Of a DNA stretch of 64,000 nucleotides, positions 44,765 through 53,833 are shown in pieces (the first letter of the stretch is position 1; each line of letters starts with the position of its first letter). Source of the stretch: Mercurialis annua (lineage: Eukaryota > Streptophyta > Magnoliopsida > Malpighiales > Euphorbiaceae); the NCBI RefSeq assembly GCF_937616625.2, contig NC_065571.1, positions 15,378,501 to 15,442,500 of the forward strand. Direction: 5' to 3'. The notes beneath the pieces were generated by a model. That model made no database searches. It was given only the letters and a program-made list of their open reading frames with translations, and was not told the origin of the DNA. The position numbers and the translations under genes were made by a program.

Positions 44765-46514
44765 AGAGAACGAGAGCGTAGGCTCTGGTCCAAAAAGGAC
44801 GAACAAGAAAACAAAGGCTTCAAAAGATAGTCTTTGTTGGCGGTGCAAGCAACCTGGTCATTTTACTTCAGAATGCCCAAAGGGAAATGAAGCTGCGAGT
44901 TCAAAAGAACTGATAAACCCTAAAAAGGTTTATGAAAAGGTAAAAGAAAAACCTTTAGTTCCCCAAAAGGAACGAAAGGAAAAATCCTTGGTTCAACTGA
45001 ACGAGAATAAGAAGCCATTGGTGTCTCAAACGCCAAAGAGAGATCATCTAGCCGAAGGAGCTGCAAAATTTGGCTTGACTAAAGAAAGAGCTGAAAAACT
45101 GCGAGAAGAATGGTACAAAAAATGTAAAGAAGACTATGATAATCGGCTTTCTTCTCAAAAAGATAACGCTGAAATACTGCAAGGTGACATTTTAGGTCAC
45201 GAGGCTAGTAAAAGTGCGAATGAACCTACAAAGGTTCCAAATCAAACTCATAATAAGGAAGAATTTGTTATTAATTCTGGAGAAGAATACTCAGATAATG
45301 ATGATCTTCTCGATGATGGTCCTGAGTGGGATACGTTGGGCGAACCCTCTGGAAAATATGATTTTAAAGTCAAATATTCCATGGAAAAACCATCACATTC
45401 TCAGGAAGAAACAGATTCAAAAATTGAATCTGAAGATATTGATCTTGGAGGATTTCTTGCATCACTAGAAAATCCTGAGGTTGAACAAACCTGGAATTAT
45501 TATGAAGACGAAAGTCTTGGTCTTTCAAAAGACGGATCTAATCTGTGTGCAGGTCTAAAAGGAGGAATCCAAAATAAAAATTTCCAGCAAATATCACACT
45601 TTGCAGATGAAGTTGTTCAATATATTTTAAAATTGGAAAAACAACTTGGTTTCCGTTCAGCACGAGAAGAAGATTTCCTTGAACATATCTCTGAGAGGAA
45701 ACAACTTCTTGAAAGAATGAATCAATATTTACCTCCAGATGTAAGATACACTATCAAAAGGAAAATAGTTGATTCGATAGATCGTTCTCTCAAAGAATGT
45801 TCTATGTTACAACCTTACATTCATTGGCAGTCACATGGATGGCCTGGTTTGCAAATTGAAGCAGACGTGGCGGTGGAAAGTCTAAAATTCACAGAAGCAG
45901 GTCTAACTTCAATTTTAGAAGTGGATTTAGAAACTCCCCGGTCAGTATTTCCAGGAATTGTGCAGACAGCTTTAAGTTATGTTAAACAAACATCTAGGTT
46001 TGTTACATTTCAAATTATAAGTACAATGATGGAATATGAAGAGGATGGTAAGGTCCGATATCCTTATCAAATTTGGGATCTTCGTCCTATCACCAATAGA
46101 GAGCTTGTGGAACCCCAGAAAGTTAATAGTCAAAATCAAAAATTAAGATGGAAAATGTATGAAGAATCAAAACTCGCAAACAAAGCTCTTCATATTGAGT
46201 TCCTCAAGTCTGTTTTGGAGAATATAGTTAATAATTCTAACTACATCATTCTCGGAGATGGAAGAATGTTCATAACCATCTGGTCCAAAGATATTGAAGT
46301 TATCGATAATGCAAGATTTATCTCTGGACGAGAAGAGGAAAAAACATTACTCTTGAAGTTAGTTAACAAGGATGCTAGCTTAAATTTCAAATCAGAAACC
46401 TTTGAGATTTGGAAGAAAGTAGCTGAGTATAAAGAACAGCTCTTTGAGAAAGCAAGGCAGGAACTAGACGAAATGAATTGGGACTTGCCTGTCACTCACT
46501 CACAGGTGGCATGA
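44676..46514 (+). CDS. Second large pararetroviral ORF with twin zinc knuckles, about 612 aa
   Basis: Fully open from the ATG at 44676 (MDPAAKNK; an upstream GTG frame start is not used). It overlaps the RT-RNase H end. Two CX2CX4HX4C knuckles lie at residues 10-23 (CWICKKEGHTRKKC) and 54-67 (CWRCKQPGHFTSEC), separated by a basic linker. A charged Lys/Glu region and a strongly acidic stretch (EEYSDNDDLLDD) follow, then a globular C-terminal half (about 300-600). By position it corresponds to the transactivator/inclusion-body ORF of some caulimovirid genera, but that role is inference and I do not recognise the C-terminal domain. Intactness beside a broken polyprotein is notable. Confidence 0.7.
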   Translation: MDPAAKNKICWICKKEGHTRKKCPMKRGNEENESVGSGPKRTNKKTKASKDSLCWRCKQPGHFTSECPKGNEAASSKELINPKKVYEKVKEKPLVPQKERKEKSLVQLNENKKPLVSQTPKRDHLAEGAAKFGLTKERAEKLREEWYKKCKEDYDNRLSSQKDNAEILQGDILGHEASKSANEPTKVPNQTHNKEEFVINSGEEYSDNDDLLDDGPEWDTLGEPSGKYDFKVKYSMEKPSHSQEETDSKIESEDIDLGGFLASLENPEVEQTWNYYEDESLGLSKDGSNLCAGLKGGIQNKNFQQISHFADEVVQYILKLEKQLGFRSAREEDFLEHISERKQLLERMNQYLPPDVRYTIKRKIVDSIDRSLKECSMLQPYIHWQSHGWPGLQIEADVAVESLKFTEAGLTSILEVDLETPRSVFPGIVQTALSYVKQTSRFVTFQIISTMMEYEEDGKVRYPYQIWDLRPITNRELVEPQKVNSQNQKLRWKMYEESKLANKALHIEFLKSVLENIVNNSNYIILGDGRMFITIWSKDIEVIDNARFISGREEEKTLLLKLVNKDASLNFKSETFEIWKKVAEYKEQLFEKARQELDEMNWDLPVTHSQVA

Positions 46515-46840
46515 CAAAAACGTCATCCATGATGTCACCCTCAATATGTATAATTGAGGCAGCCACTATCCTACAAAGCACTACCCATAATATGACCCAT
46601 GTGTCTTAATATGCGTGTCATGTCTTTAGTGCTGTTGTAGGAACCTTATCTTTTATATTGTATTATTGAGAGTTATTGTACTACAGCTGGAAAATGGGAC
46701 CAGAGACACCAGCTGTCTAAAATTATTGCTTTCAATTATTGAGTCTTTTGAAGCTGGAAAACAGTACTAGAGGCACCAGCTAGTCGTTGTATTCCCTATA
46801 AATACCCTTAAGTTCTATGAACAAAGGGAGCAGAAATAAA
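46512..46840 (+). promoter_or_regulatory. Pararetroviral promoter with as-1-like motifs, TATA box and poly(A) signal
   Basis: As-1-like half-sites (ACGTCA and ATGTCA) cluster at 46512-46537. Two related 30-bp units, each starting AGCTGGAAAA and ending CACCAGCT, lie at 46685-46714 and 46752-46781. A TATAAATA box is at 46797-46804 and an AATAAA at 46835-46840, about 30 bp later. A TATA box closely followed by a poly(A) signal is the caulimovirid arrangement that yields a terminally redundant genomic RNA. Confidence 0.75.
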
Positions 46841-47116
46841 TCAGAGTGCTTTCATATAATTGTCTGAGAATTTTTGCTACTATATACCTTGTTTCATTTT
46901 ACAACGGTCTGTTTTAGTGAAGGAGTGTTTCATAAGTCCCATAATCAATTAAAGAGAAGCGGGCATTCATAACACAGAAGATCCTTCTAGCTGCTGGTGA
47001 CGAGCGTAGAGGAAGTGGACACAATTGCGGAAGCTTAGTGGACCCTGTTCATTGAAGGTATATATTTTTAGATGAATAAATTGTTTTATTTATCTGAAGT
47101 TTTTACTTAAAGCTTG

Positions 47117-47428
47117 ATGAATGGTAATTGCCCTTATCCTGATTATTTCCATTTAGATCACGGAGTAGGTAAGGAACCAGTAATAGGATTGTTAAATTCT
47201 ATTATCGATCGTCTTAATTCTCTAAGTGTGACTTTAGAAACTTTAAACAAATCTGTAGAAAGTTTTTCTAAGCATTTAGAAGAGTTGACTCTTAAACAGA
47301 GTGAATTTGAGAATTATTTTCTTAAGAACAGAGAACCATTAGGTTTTGTTGCTAGCTCTCGATACTTTCATGAGTATGAGAAGCTGAAGGAGTCTAGAAA
47401 TAATAGACAAAAAATTAAAGATCTTTGA
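47117..47428 (+). CDS. Small pararetroviral ORF in the RNA leader, 103 aa
   Basis: The ATG is at 47117; the frame extends three bases upstream only through a TTG. The protein is mostly a predicted coiled coil, with heptad-like leucines through LLNSIIDRLNSLSVTLETL and following, and a charged C-terminus (EYEKLKESRNNRQKIKDL). It lies between the promoter and the primer-binding site, so it would be the first ORF on the genomic RNA. It could resemble the small virion-associated proteins of other genera, but no homology can be claimed by eye. Confidence 0.55.
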   Translation: MNGNCPYPDYFHLDHGVGKEPVIGLLNSIIDRLNSLSVTLETLNKSVESFSKHLEELTLKQSEFENYFLKNREPLGFVASSRYFHEYEKLKESRNNRQKIKDL

Positions 47429-47472
47429 GTAACTCTTTAGTTCCGTCATTATAGGAGTAGGCTCACAATTGA

Positions 47473-47485
47473 TGGTATCAGAGCC
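47473..47485 (+). promoter_or_regulatory. Primer-binding site for initiator tRNA-Met
   Basis: TGGTATCAGAGCC matches the 3' end complement of plant initiator tRNA-Met, the primer for minus-strand synthesis in Caulimoviridae. It lies at the right edge of recognisable viral sequence. Confidence 0.85.
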
Positions 47486-47489
47486 TAGT

Positions 47490-48360
47490 AGATTTTTAAA
47501 AATTTCTGGACTGTTTTGAAAAGAAAAAAAAAAGTTTAAGGACTAAAACTGAAATAACAAAAAAATTTGAAAACTGGTTAAAGTCCGAAACTGGCAAACA
47601 CACCATATTGTAATTATTCAACAAGTTGCAACACCGTATTGTGATAAAATTAAGTTAAAACCCCATATTGTTATTTCGTAAAAAGTTGAAACACCAAAAG
47701 TATAGTAATTCCTATTTTATATATAATTAATATTAAATTATTTAGAAAGTTTTTATATGAATTTGATTAACATGATTAATTATATTAATATTTTAATAGT
47801 AGTAAGCAAGTGTATTTATAAATATTTTTTAAAATTAATATAATATAAAAAAAAATTGCCAAAGATAGAGTACGATTTTTAGAGTCTCAATTTGTTAGTA
47901 GTTAGTTACGGAAGTAGGAATCGAACCCATGACCTCTTGATGCATTTGGAGACGCCTTAACCATTTAGACTAGACTTACACCGACAATATAATATAATTA
48001 ACAACTGTCCTATTGTTTTAAGTGATTTTTTCAGTAAGTTATTTTTTATATGAATTAATTTTATAATTATAGTTAAATATGAAAAGCATTCTAGTTTAAA
48101 TAAATAGTTCTCTAATATTAATCTGTCAAATGGAAATAGTAAATAAATGAAATAAAAATAGTTTGCAGCAAGTAATAATTTTTAATGTTAATTTTTTTAA
48201 GTTTTAGTATTTGATTTGTTATAGATAATATAATTTTCAAATACATGTAAAATTCTTATTTTTTTATTTAAATCAAATATAATGTTTTCTTAGCTAGTGG
48301 ATTTTTACTTTGTAATATCAATTTTTCAGTATATTGTAGTACAAAAACTGAACCAAAATA
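47490..48360. other. AT-rich spacer with a SINE fragment
   Basis: Beyond the viral edge the sequence turns AT-rich. Phrases such as GTTGCAACACCGTATTGTG at about 47590-47700 repeat loosely. Apart from the tRNA-like segment at 47883-47985, nothing is recognised. Confidence 0.45.
47883..47985 (-). mobile_element. tRNA-like SINE fragment
   Basis: On the minus strand the A-box TGGTTAAGGCG (47953-47963) and B-box GGGTTCGATTCC (47917-47928) lie at tRNA spacing with GTCTAAATGGTT upstream, similar to tRNA-Leu/Ser. No tail or target duplication was found. A tRNA pseudogene is the alternative. Confidence 0.6.
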
Positions 48361-48361
48361 T

Positions 48362-49240
48362 TTATGTTTTGCCATATAAAACCCTCTTGTTATAAAATGA
48401 CCAAAATATCCCTAAAATTTACAAAAAATAATAAATAAACCAAACCAATTCAATCTAACCAAATTTAAATTTACCAACCCACTTAAACCAAACATAATCC
48501 AACCACATCAAACATAATCTAACCAAATCTAAATTCATTCAGAAATTAAATAAATAATTATTTTTCAATTTTAAAAAATTAAATAAATAATTATTTTTTA
48601 ATATTAAAATTTTAAATAAATAATTATTTTTTAATATTAAATTTTAAATAAATAATTATTTTTTAATATTTAAAATTTAAATAAAAATTAATTTTTTTAA
48701 AATTAATCCGGTGAACAGAACCGCCGTGGTGGATCTGTTCACCGGAGAACAAACCCATCGCCGGTATATCTGTTCACCGGCTTAATTTAAAAAAATTAAA
48801 AAAAATACTTATTTGAATTATTAAAATGAAAAATAATTATTTATTTAATATTTTAAAATTGAAATATATATATTTATTATTTAGATAAAAAAATCTGGCA
48901 TGGGTCAGTGGTGGCCAATAAAAACTGACGGCGGCGGGTGGCGGTTTCTGGTTGAGTGGTCATTAGATGGATTGGTGATTTAGGTATGATTGCGTTGGAT
49001 GGATGGATTATGTTTGATTTGTTTGGGTAGATGATTTTAGATTTGGTTAGATGGGGTTGGTTTGAGTTTTTTATTAATTTAGAGGTATTTTGGGCATATT
49101 TTAGAAAATAAGGGGCTTTGGGGTTTTTTTGGGGTTGGTTTGATTTTTTTATTGATTTAGGGGTATTTTTGGCATTTTTTAGAAAATAAGAGGCTTGAGG
49201 CGGTTTTTTGGGTGGTTTTGGGGAAAAAGGGCTTTAGTCG
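48362..49240. mobile_element. Long inverted-repeat element with internal tandem repeats
   Basis: The left arm (CCAAAATATCCCTAAAATTT.., AACCAAACCAATTCAATCTA.., AAACATAATCCAACCA) recurs inverted at the right (GGTTAGATGGGGTTGGTTTG.., TAGAGGTATTTTGGGCAT). The right terminus itself is partly duplicated (two GGGGTTGGTTTGA-type blocks), so I could not fix the ends. Inside, a unit of about 31 bp containing AAATAAATAATTATTTTTT is repeated four times at about 48545-48671. Inverted CCGGTGAACAGA / TCTGTTCACCGG boxes lie at 48708-48780. Confidence 0.55.
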
Positions 49241-49479
49241 ATCATTAAGTAAAGTTTAGGGAGTTTAGCGGGCCAAAAATTAATTTAGAGAATTTGATGG
49301 TTGGAGTGTCTAAATTGGAATGTCATCGGTAATTATTAGCCCACACTTACCATTAACTAACAGAATTTGCCGTTAAATATGTATGTACAGTATAATCTAT
49401 ATTTTTTTATTTATAGACATACATAGAAAAAAGCAAACAATAACAAAGTAATAATATTAGTTTGAAGCAATTATGGAAA

Positions 49480-49930
49480 TCTAAACACAGATGATTTTAC
49501 TTGTTGAGCTCAATTGTTTGCTTCCATGTTGAACTTGTGTGGGATATATTGGAGTTCCACTGAATCAAAGAATTGTTGAAGATGCCAAAGATCGTCGCAA
49601 ATATCCTGCCACAAAAAATTAATACAGTTGTGCAAATTAATTGTTGCAAACACTTGTAGAGCATCACCTTCGAAACAAAACATTTTTCACCCATTGGATC
49701 GAGCTCTATTCATAACTTCTCGTAAAGCTAATAATTCTAATATTCCAGAATCCCAAATATGCCGAAATACAGCTGAAAACTTAGAGGGTTTCGTATGTGG
49801 ATCGTATTTCCTTATAACTCCAATGACCCCAAATTTATGATTAATATCTATTGCGGCATCATATTGCAATGTACAAATATCGCCATTCATCCGCTAAAAG
49901 TGATTATGATCCACATTAGAAGAGCTAGGC
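49480..49930 (-). pseudogene. RNase H-like (RVT_3-type) pseudogene, 3' part
   Basis: Minus-strand translation gives GDICTLQYDAAIDINHKFGVIGVIRKYD, then FSAVFRHIWDSGILELLALREVMNRA, the N-terminal strands and ELLALREA helix of plant RNase H-like domains found alone or at LINE ends. The strand corresponding to the second catalytic Asp region is degraded and a frameshift follows. The solo LTR at 49931 separates it from its 5' part (52456 onward). Confidence 0.65.
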
Positions 49931-52450
49931 TGTCACGACCCAAATTATTGAGCCGCGACCGGCACTAGGGAATGGGAGTGCTAGCTCCGGAACCCGTGGC
50001 AAGCCTAAAACTACTGTAAATTTTTCGCGATTAAAACATATTATTATATATAATACATTATCAGAAATCTTCTTTAAATAATATAATTCAATTATTAATA
50101 TATCGTATTCCTTTTCTGAAAACATTCGCGAAACGATTCTTAGAAACCAGGGTCTTACTGAGCGATATCTCATATCCAGCACCGCCCCGTTTCTAATCAC
50201 AAACATCACCAATTCCACTCACGGCAATTGGTATCAAATTCAAACGGATAAACGCCATCCTTCTAAACAATTCATTTATAAAATTGATATCAGAGTTCAC
50301 ATTTTAAATACCGTTTGAAATCAAATCATAAATCTTATTTTGACACCTACTGACTATTGCAGTTCTAAAGACTCGTACTTTGTGCAAGTCAGAAGACTTC
50401 GAACACAAAGGAGATGGTCTGTCTGATCCGACTCCGATCGCCTGAAATAAAACACTTTGAGGGAGTCAGTATTTTGGGAAATACTGAGTGAGCTTGCAAG
50501 TTACTAACGGTATTAATATAAAAATATAACATCGCATCTCAAGAAAACAATAATATAAAACATATAAACATGTATTTGATCCGTACGAAACTAATATCCT
50601 AGCATGCGACACATTTCTCGAATAATCATTATCATTCAACCCAATCGTAAATATCAATCGCGAGTCCAACTCGCTGGTGGCCCAGCCACTAGATACGGGG
50701 ACTCCGGACTACACCGTAGCCGAGTACTCACTCGTATCAAATCATATACCCAATCGTAAATATCAATTGCGAGTCCAACTCGCTGGTGGCCCAGCCACGT
50801 AAATTTCATAATCATCATCAGCTCCCAGCTGTGTCAAGTCATTTCTCAAATGCAAACATACTAGACTGACTCAATACTGGTGATCACACGGCCTATTGAC
50901 ACCCAATAGGTAGCTAGTTTCTTCGGATCGCATACTAGTCCTCGTATATAGAAATTAATAAAAGGTATAACATTTTCATCAATTGTATAAATTGCGATGC
51001 GTGTAAACAGTATATATATACCTATATAAAATAACATTAATTATAATATACGAAAGTAAAGTGCAACTCGCAGTGACCGCTATCCCAAAATTGCATTATA
51101 ATAATCCCATAAACGTAAGCTCCATGCGTCGTTCTCGTAGCTATTCCAGCTCGTTGGCCTGGTAGTTCATCGGTACGTCACTCACCTATTCACGTTACCG
51201 AATTCTTGATTTATAAACGTAAACTTAGTACTTAAATCCTAAGTTATCAACTTAGATTAACACTATCGTATTCCAAATACGATTCTTAGCTTTGATCGTG
51301 TTCTGACACTTAGTCGAGATACTTGCTATATCTCTTTTTAATATATCAGGGTCCTTAATCGTTTTTAGGATCTAATATTGAAAATATCGAAATCCCATTT
51401 CTTTAAGGCTAAAAGTCCATTTTAGCTCCTCGGGCAAAAAGTCCATTTTAGTCCCTCGTGGACCCACTGCACGCCCGCACAGGGTGGTGTGCGTTCGCAC
51501 ACCCTGGGTGTGCGTCCGCACACCGGTGTGCGTTCGCACACCATCACTGGTGTGCGTCCGCACACCGCTCACTAGTGTGCGGTGTGCGTTCGCACACCAC
51601 GGGTGTGCGATCGCACACCACGTGCGATCCGCACGCAGCCCCCGGAAACGTCGTTTCCGGGCTTTCCGTCATGCTATCACTCGCCATACACGTATAAAAT
51701 CTCATTTCCGACACAACCCATATTTTGGTTTTTCCAAAAACGCTAAAAACGATCCAAAATCATTAAATTCTTAATTATAACTAAAACGGCCATATATTCG
51801 AATTTTAACTCAAATTCTCAGAATATTACCTTAAAATGATGTTTAGAACGGGTAGAGTTCTCGATTCTGAAGAAATCGTCGCTTGAATCACTTGAATCGG
51901 ACGTCGAACGGCGAAACGGCGGCGAAACGATCGATCGGCGATAATTCTCTCAATTTCTCTCGATGGTTCTTCTGCTCTCTAAATCAATTCTTCTTCTTCT
52001 TATATTTTGGCTAAAATGCCACTTTGGTCCTTGTTCTTTTTGTTTGTTATCATTTATCTTTTAAACTTTTCTTTCTTACGATTTAGTCCATAACTAAATC
52101 GATAAATTCTTAATTTATTACTTTTACGTATTATTTATATCCGATAAATAATACGAAACTCAATATTAACATTTTCCCGTCAAACCTACAAATTTCCATT
52201 TTCGACACAAAGTGGCTAAATTACCACTTTGGTCCCTGTACTTTATTTTGGAATTTTCTTGACGTTTTTTCTTTTAATTCCAATTCTAACTTTAGACTTG
52301 ACTTATAATATTAAATCCCACGCATATAATCCTTTCCAAAACCGACCTACTGAAATTTATTTATCGGAAAACTATTCGATTTTGTCACTCTGGCAAATCA
52401 AAACTGGACACGTGATCCAATTAGATAATTAAATATTTTGGGGTATTACA
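49931..52450 (+). mobile_element. Solo LTR, TGTCACGACCC family (copy 3), 2,520 bp
   Basis: TGTCACGACCCAAATT.. at the left and ..TTTTGGGGTATTACA at the right give the TG..CA ends of an LTR. TAGGC at 49926-49930 and 52451-52455 is a perfect 5-bp target duplication. No internal retrotransposon genes are present. It inserted into an RNase H-like pseudogene. It shares termini and the CGCGACCGGCACTAGGG block with the copies at 10143 and 17723. Confidence 0.9.
51486..51619. repeat. Six palindromic GGTGTGCGNNCGCACACC units inside the LTR
   Basis: The 18-bp palindrome GGTGTGCG-NN-CGCACACC occurs six times in 134 bp with different central dinucleotides (TT, CC, AT) and spacers of 0-10 bp or slightly more. 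The tract is much more GC-rich than its surroundings. Open frames on both strands over it are artefacts of the repeat. Confidence 0.9.
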
Positions 52451-52455
52451 TAGGC

Positions 52456-52760
52456 AGAGGTGATGGAAGACCCGAAGTAGACGAATGAACATGTTGGGAG
52501 AACTGAAATTCAGCACAAGCTGTAATACTAAAAGAAATTATCTCTGAGACTGAAGACATCTGGTGATTGAGTTGAAGATTATTTCTTGTTTTCATAAAAA
52601 CCAGAGGTGATAACAAAACAGTTCTGTTGAAGAATTTCCATTTAAAACCTGTAAATAGGAAATTGCATGTTTCCATATATTCACAAACATACAATTTCCA
52701 TCCCAAGAAGACCTGAAACTGAAAGGGGATGAAAACCAAACCAGTTGTGCACGCGGACAA
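52456..52760 (-). pseudogene. 5' part of the RNase H-like pseudogene
   Basis: This minus-strand frame ends in HVHSSTSGLPSPLP at the LTR boundary, where the sequence left of the LTR continues with PSSSNVDHN before the RNase H-like domain. Only a tentative link is possible, because the 104-codon frame has no recognisable domain. Its upstream limit is not known. Confidence 0.35.
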
Positions 52761-53563
52761 TAGAATAACAGAAATATAAACTTTTCACTTCAATTTTAGC
52801 CCAAAAGCTACAAAAATCTCCACAAACTAGCCAAACTAAACATAAAAATGTCAATCAAAATAGTTTGAAATGAAAAATTCATAACATCAACTTCAATATC
52901 TTTTTAACATACTTCAATAAATTTACTCTCAGGTTTCTTTGGTTTAAAAATATAACAGCTTTTGGTCCAACTTCTATAATTAATACATATGATATAGGGC
53001 CTTATCAAGAATCAGATTTTACAATTTCAAACATCGAGAATCGAAGAGACGGCGATTGATTGTTGATATTGTCGTACATTATGTTCACACGTGTAGGAGA
53101 TGTAGAGCATGCGAGCACGGTTAAGGACGTGAAACTTGATGTTGTTGATAATGCGAAACTAGAAGATGATGATGGTGACGGCGTCATTAACGACGACGAT
53201 AATGACGGCGGTCCGTACGATTTGTTTCTTGTAAAAGCCATTGATGTTGGGTAATAGTGAAGAACAAAGAAGTGTTTGGTAAATCTCTGTAAAAGGGCAA
53301 AACCACATTAAAAAATGGTATAAAATGCAATAATTTCGCGAGATAAGCTATTTAATGTGAAACATATTTTGATAGAAGAGAAAAGATTTCAATGTGTTGG
53401 CAGTTAAGAAAAGGTAAGTTAGCTAACCCTCTTTCTTAATTAATCTGTAATTTTCTCTATAAACTAATTAATTGTACTATTTTAGAGGTGGAAAGTACAA
53501 ACTAATTTAATAATAATTTAAAAAATGAACAACCATATCCTGATTCTGACTCATAAAAGAAAC
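52761..53563. other. Spacer left of the large hAT element
   Basis: No supported gene. A less AT-rich patch at 53040-53250 opens short acidic (plus) and Ser-rich (minus) frames. These could be an eroded exon, but no homology or splice signals support it. Confidence 0.4.
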
Positions 53564-53825
53564 GTGCTGGTTAGGGGTGAGCATAAACCGAACCAAACCG
53601 AGAAACCGGACCGGACCGAACCGAAATTGACTTTGGTGCTCGGTTGTTTGGTGATTCGGGACTGGTTTGGTTTGAAAATAAGGGAAGTATGGAGTTTGGT
53701 TTATGATTTGGTTTGAGGGTTTGTATAACCGAACCGACCGAAAAACCGATTAAACCGAGAAGCCAAAACTACGTCGTTTTAATTTCTCCCTAATCTGCCC
53801 TAAAACGACACCGCCTACCCCTGCA

Positions 53826-53833
53826 TATATAAA
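53826..53833 (+). promoter_or_regulatory. TATA box for the hAT transposase
   Basis: TATATAAA about 250 bp inside the left end, followed by a CT-rich leader (CCTCTCTCTCTCGAAC and AACCCTAACCCTAAA). It is placed as expected for the transposase promoter. The start codon lies 1.26 kb further on, implying a leader intron. Confidence 0.5.

Larger units (their letters stand above)
39600..47490 (+). mobile_element. Endogenous pararetrovirus (Caulimoviridae), near full length
   Basis: One strand carries, in order, capsid with zinc knuckle, movement protein, aspartic protease, reverse transcriptase and RNase H, a second large ORF, a promoter with TATA box and AATAAA, a small ORF and a tRNA-Met primer-binding site. 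About 7.9 kb is a full caulimovirid genome length. There is no integrase and there are no LTRs. The linear order is opened next to the primer-binding site, the position of the minus-strand discontinuity in virion DNA. Capsid before movement protein resembles cavemoviruses and solendoviruses, and differs from badnaviruses and petuviruses, where the movement protein comes first. Two in-frame stops and one frameshift mark it as an old copy in the host genome. The exact outer boundaries are inferred from where viral signals start and stop. Confidence 0.88.

Noticed and set aside
51372..51774. Frames encoding repeats such as VRTHT and CASAHRCAFAHH
   Set aside because: They are translations of the palindromic GGTGTGCG array inside a solo LTR and are open on both strands for that reason.
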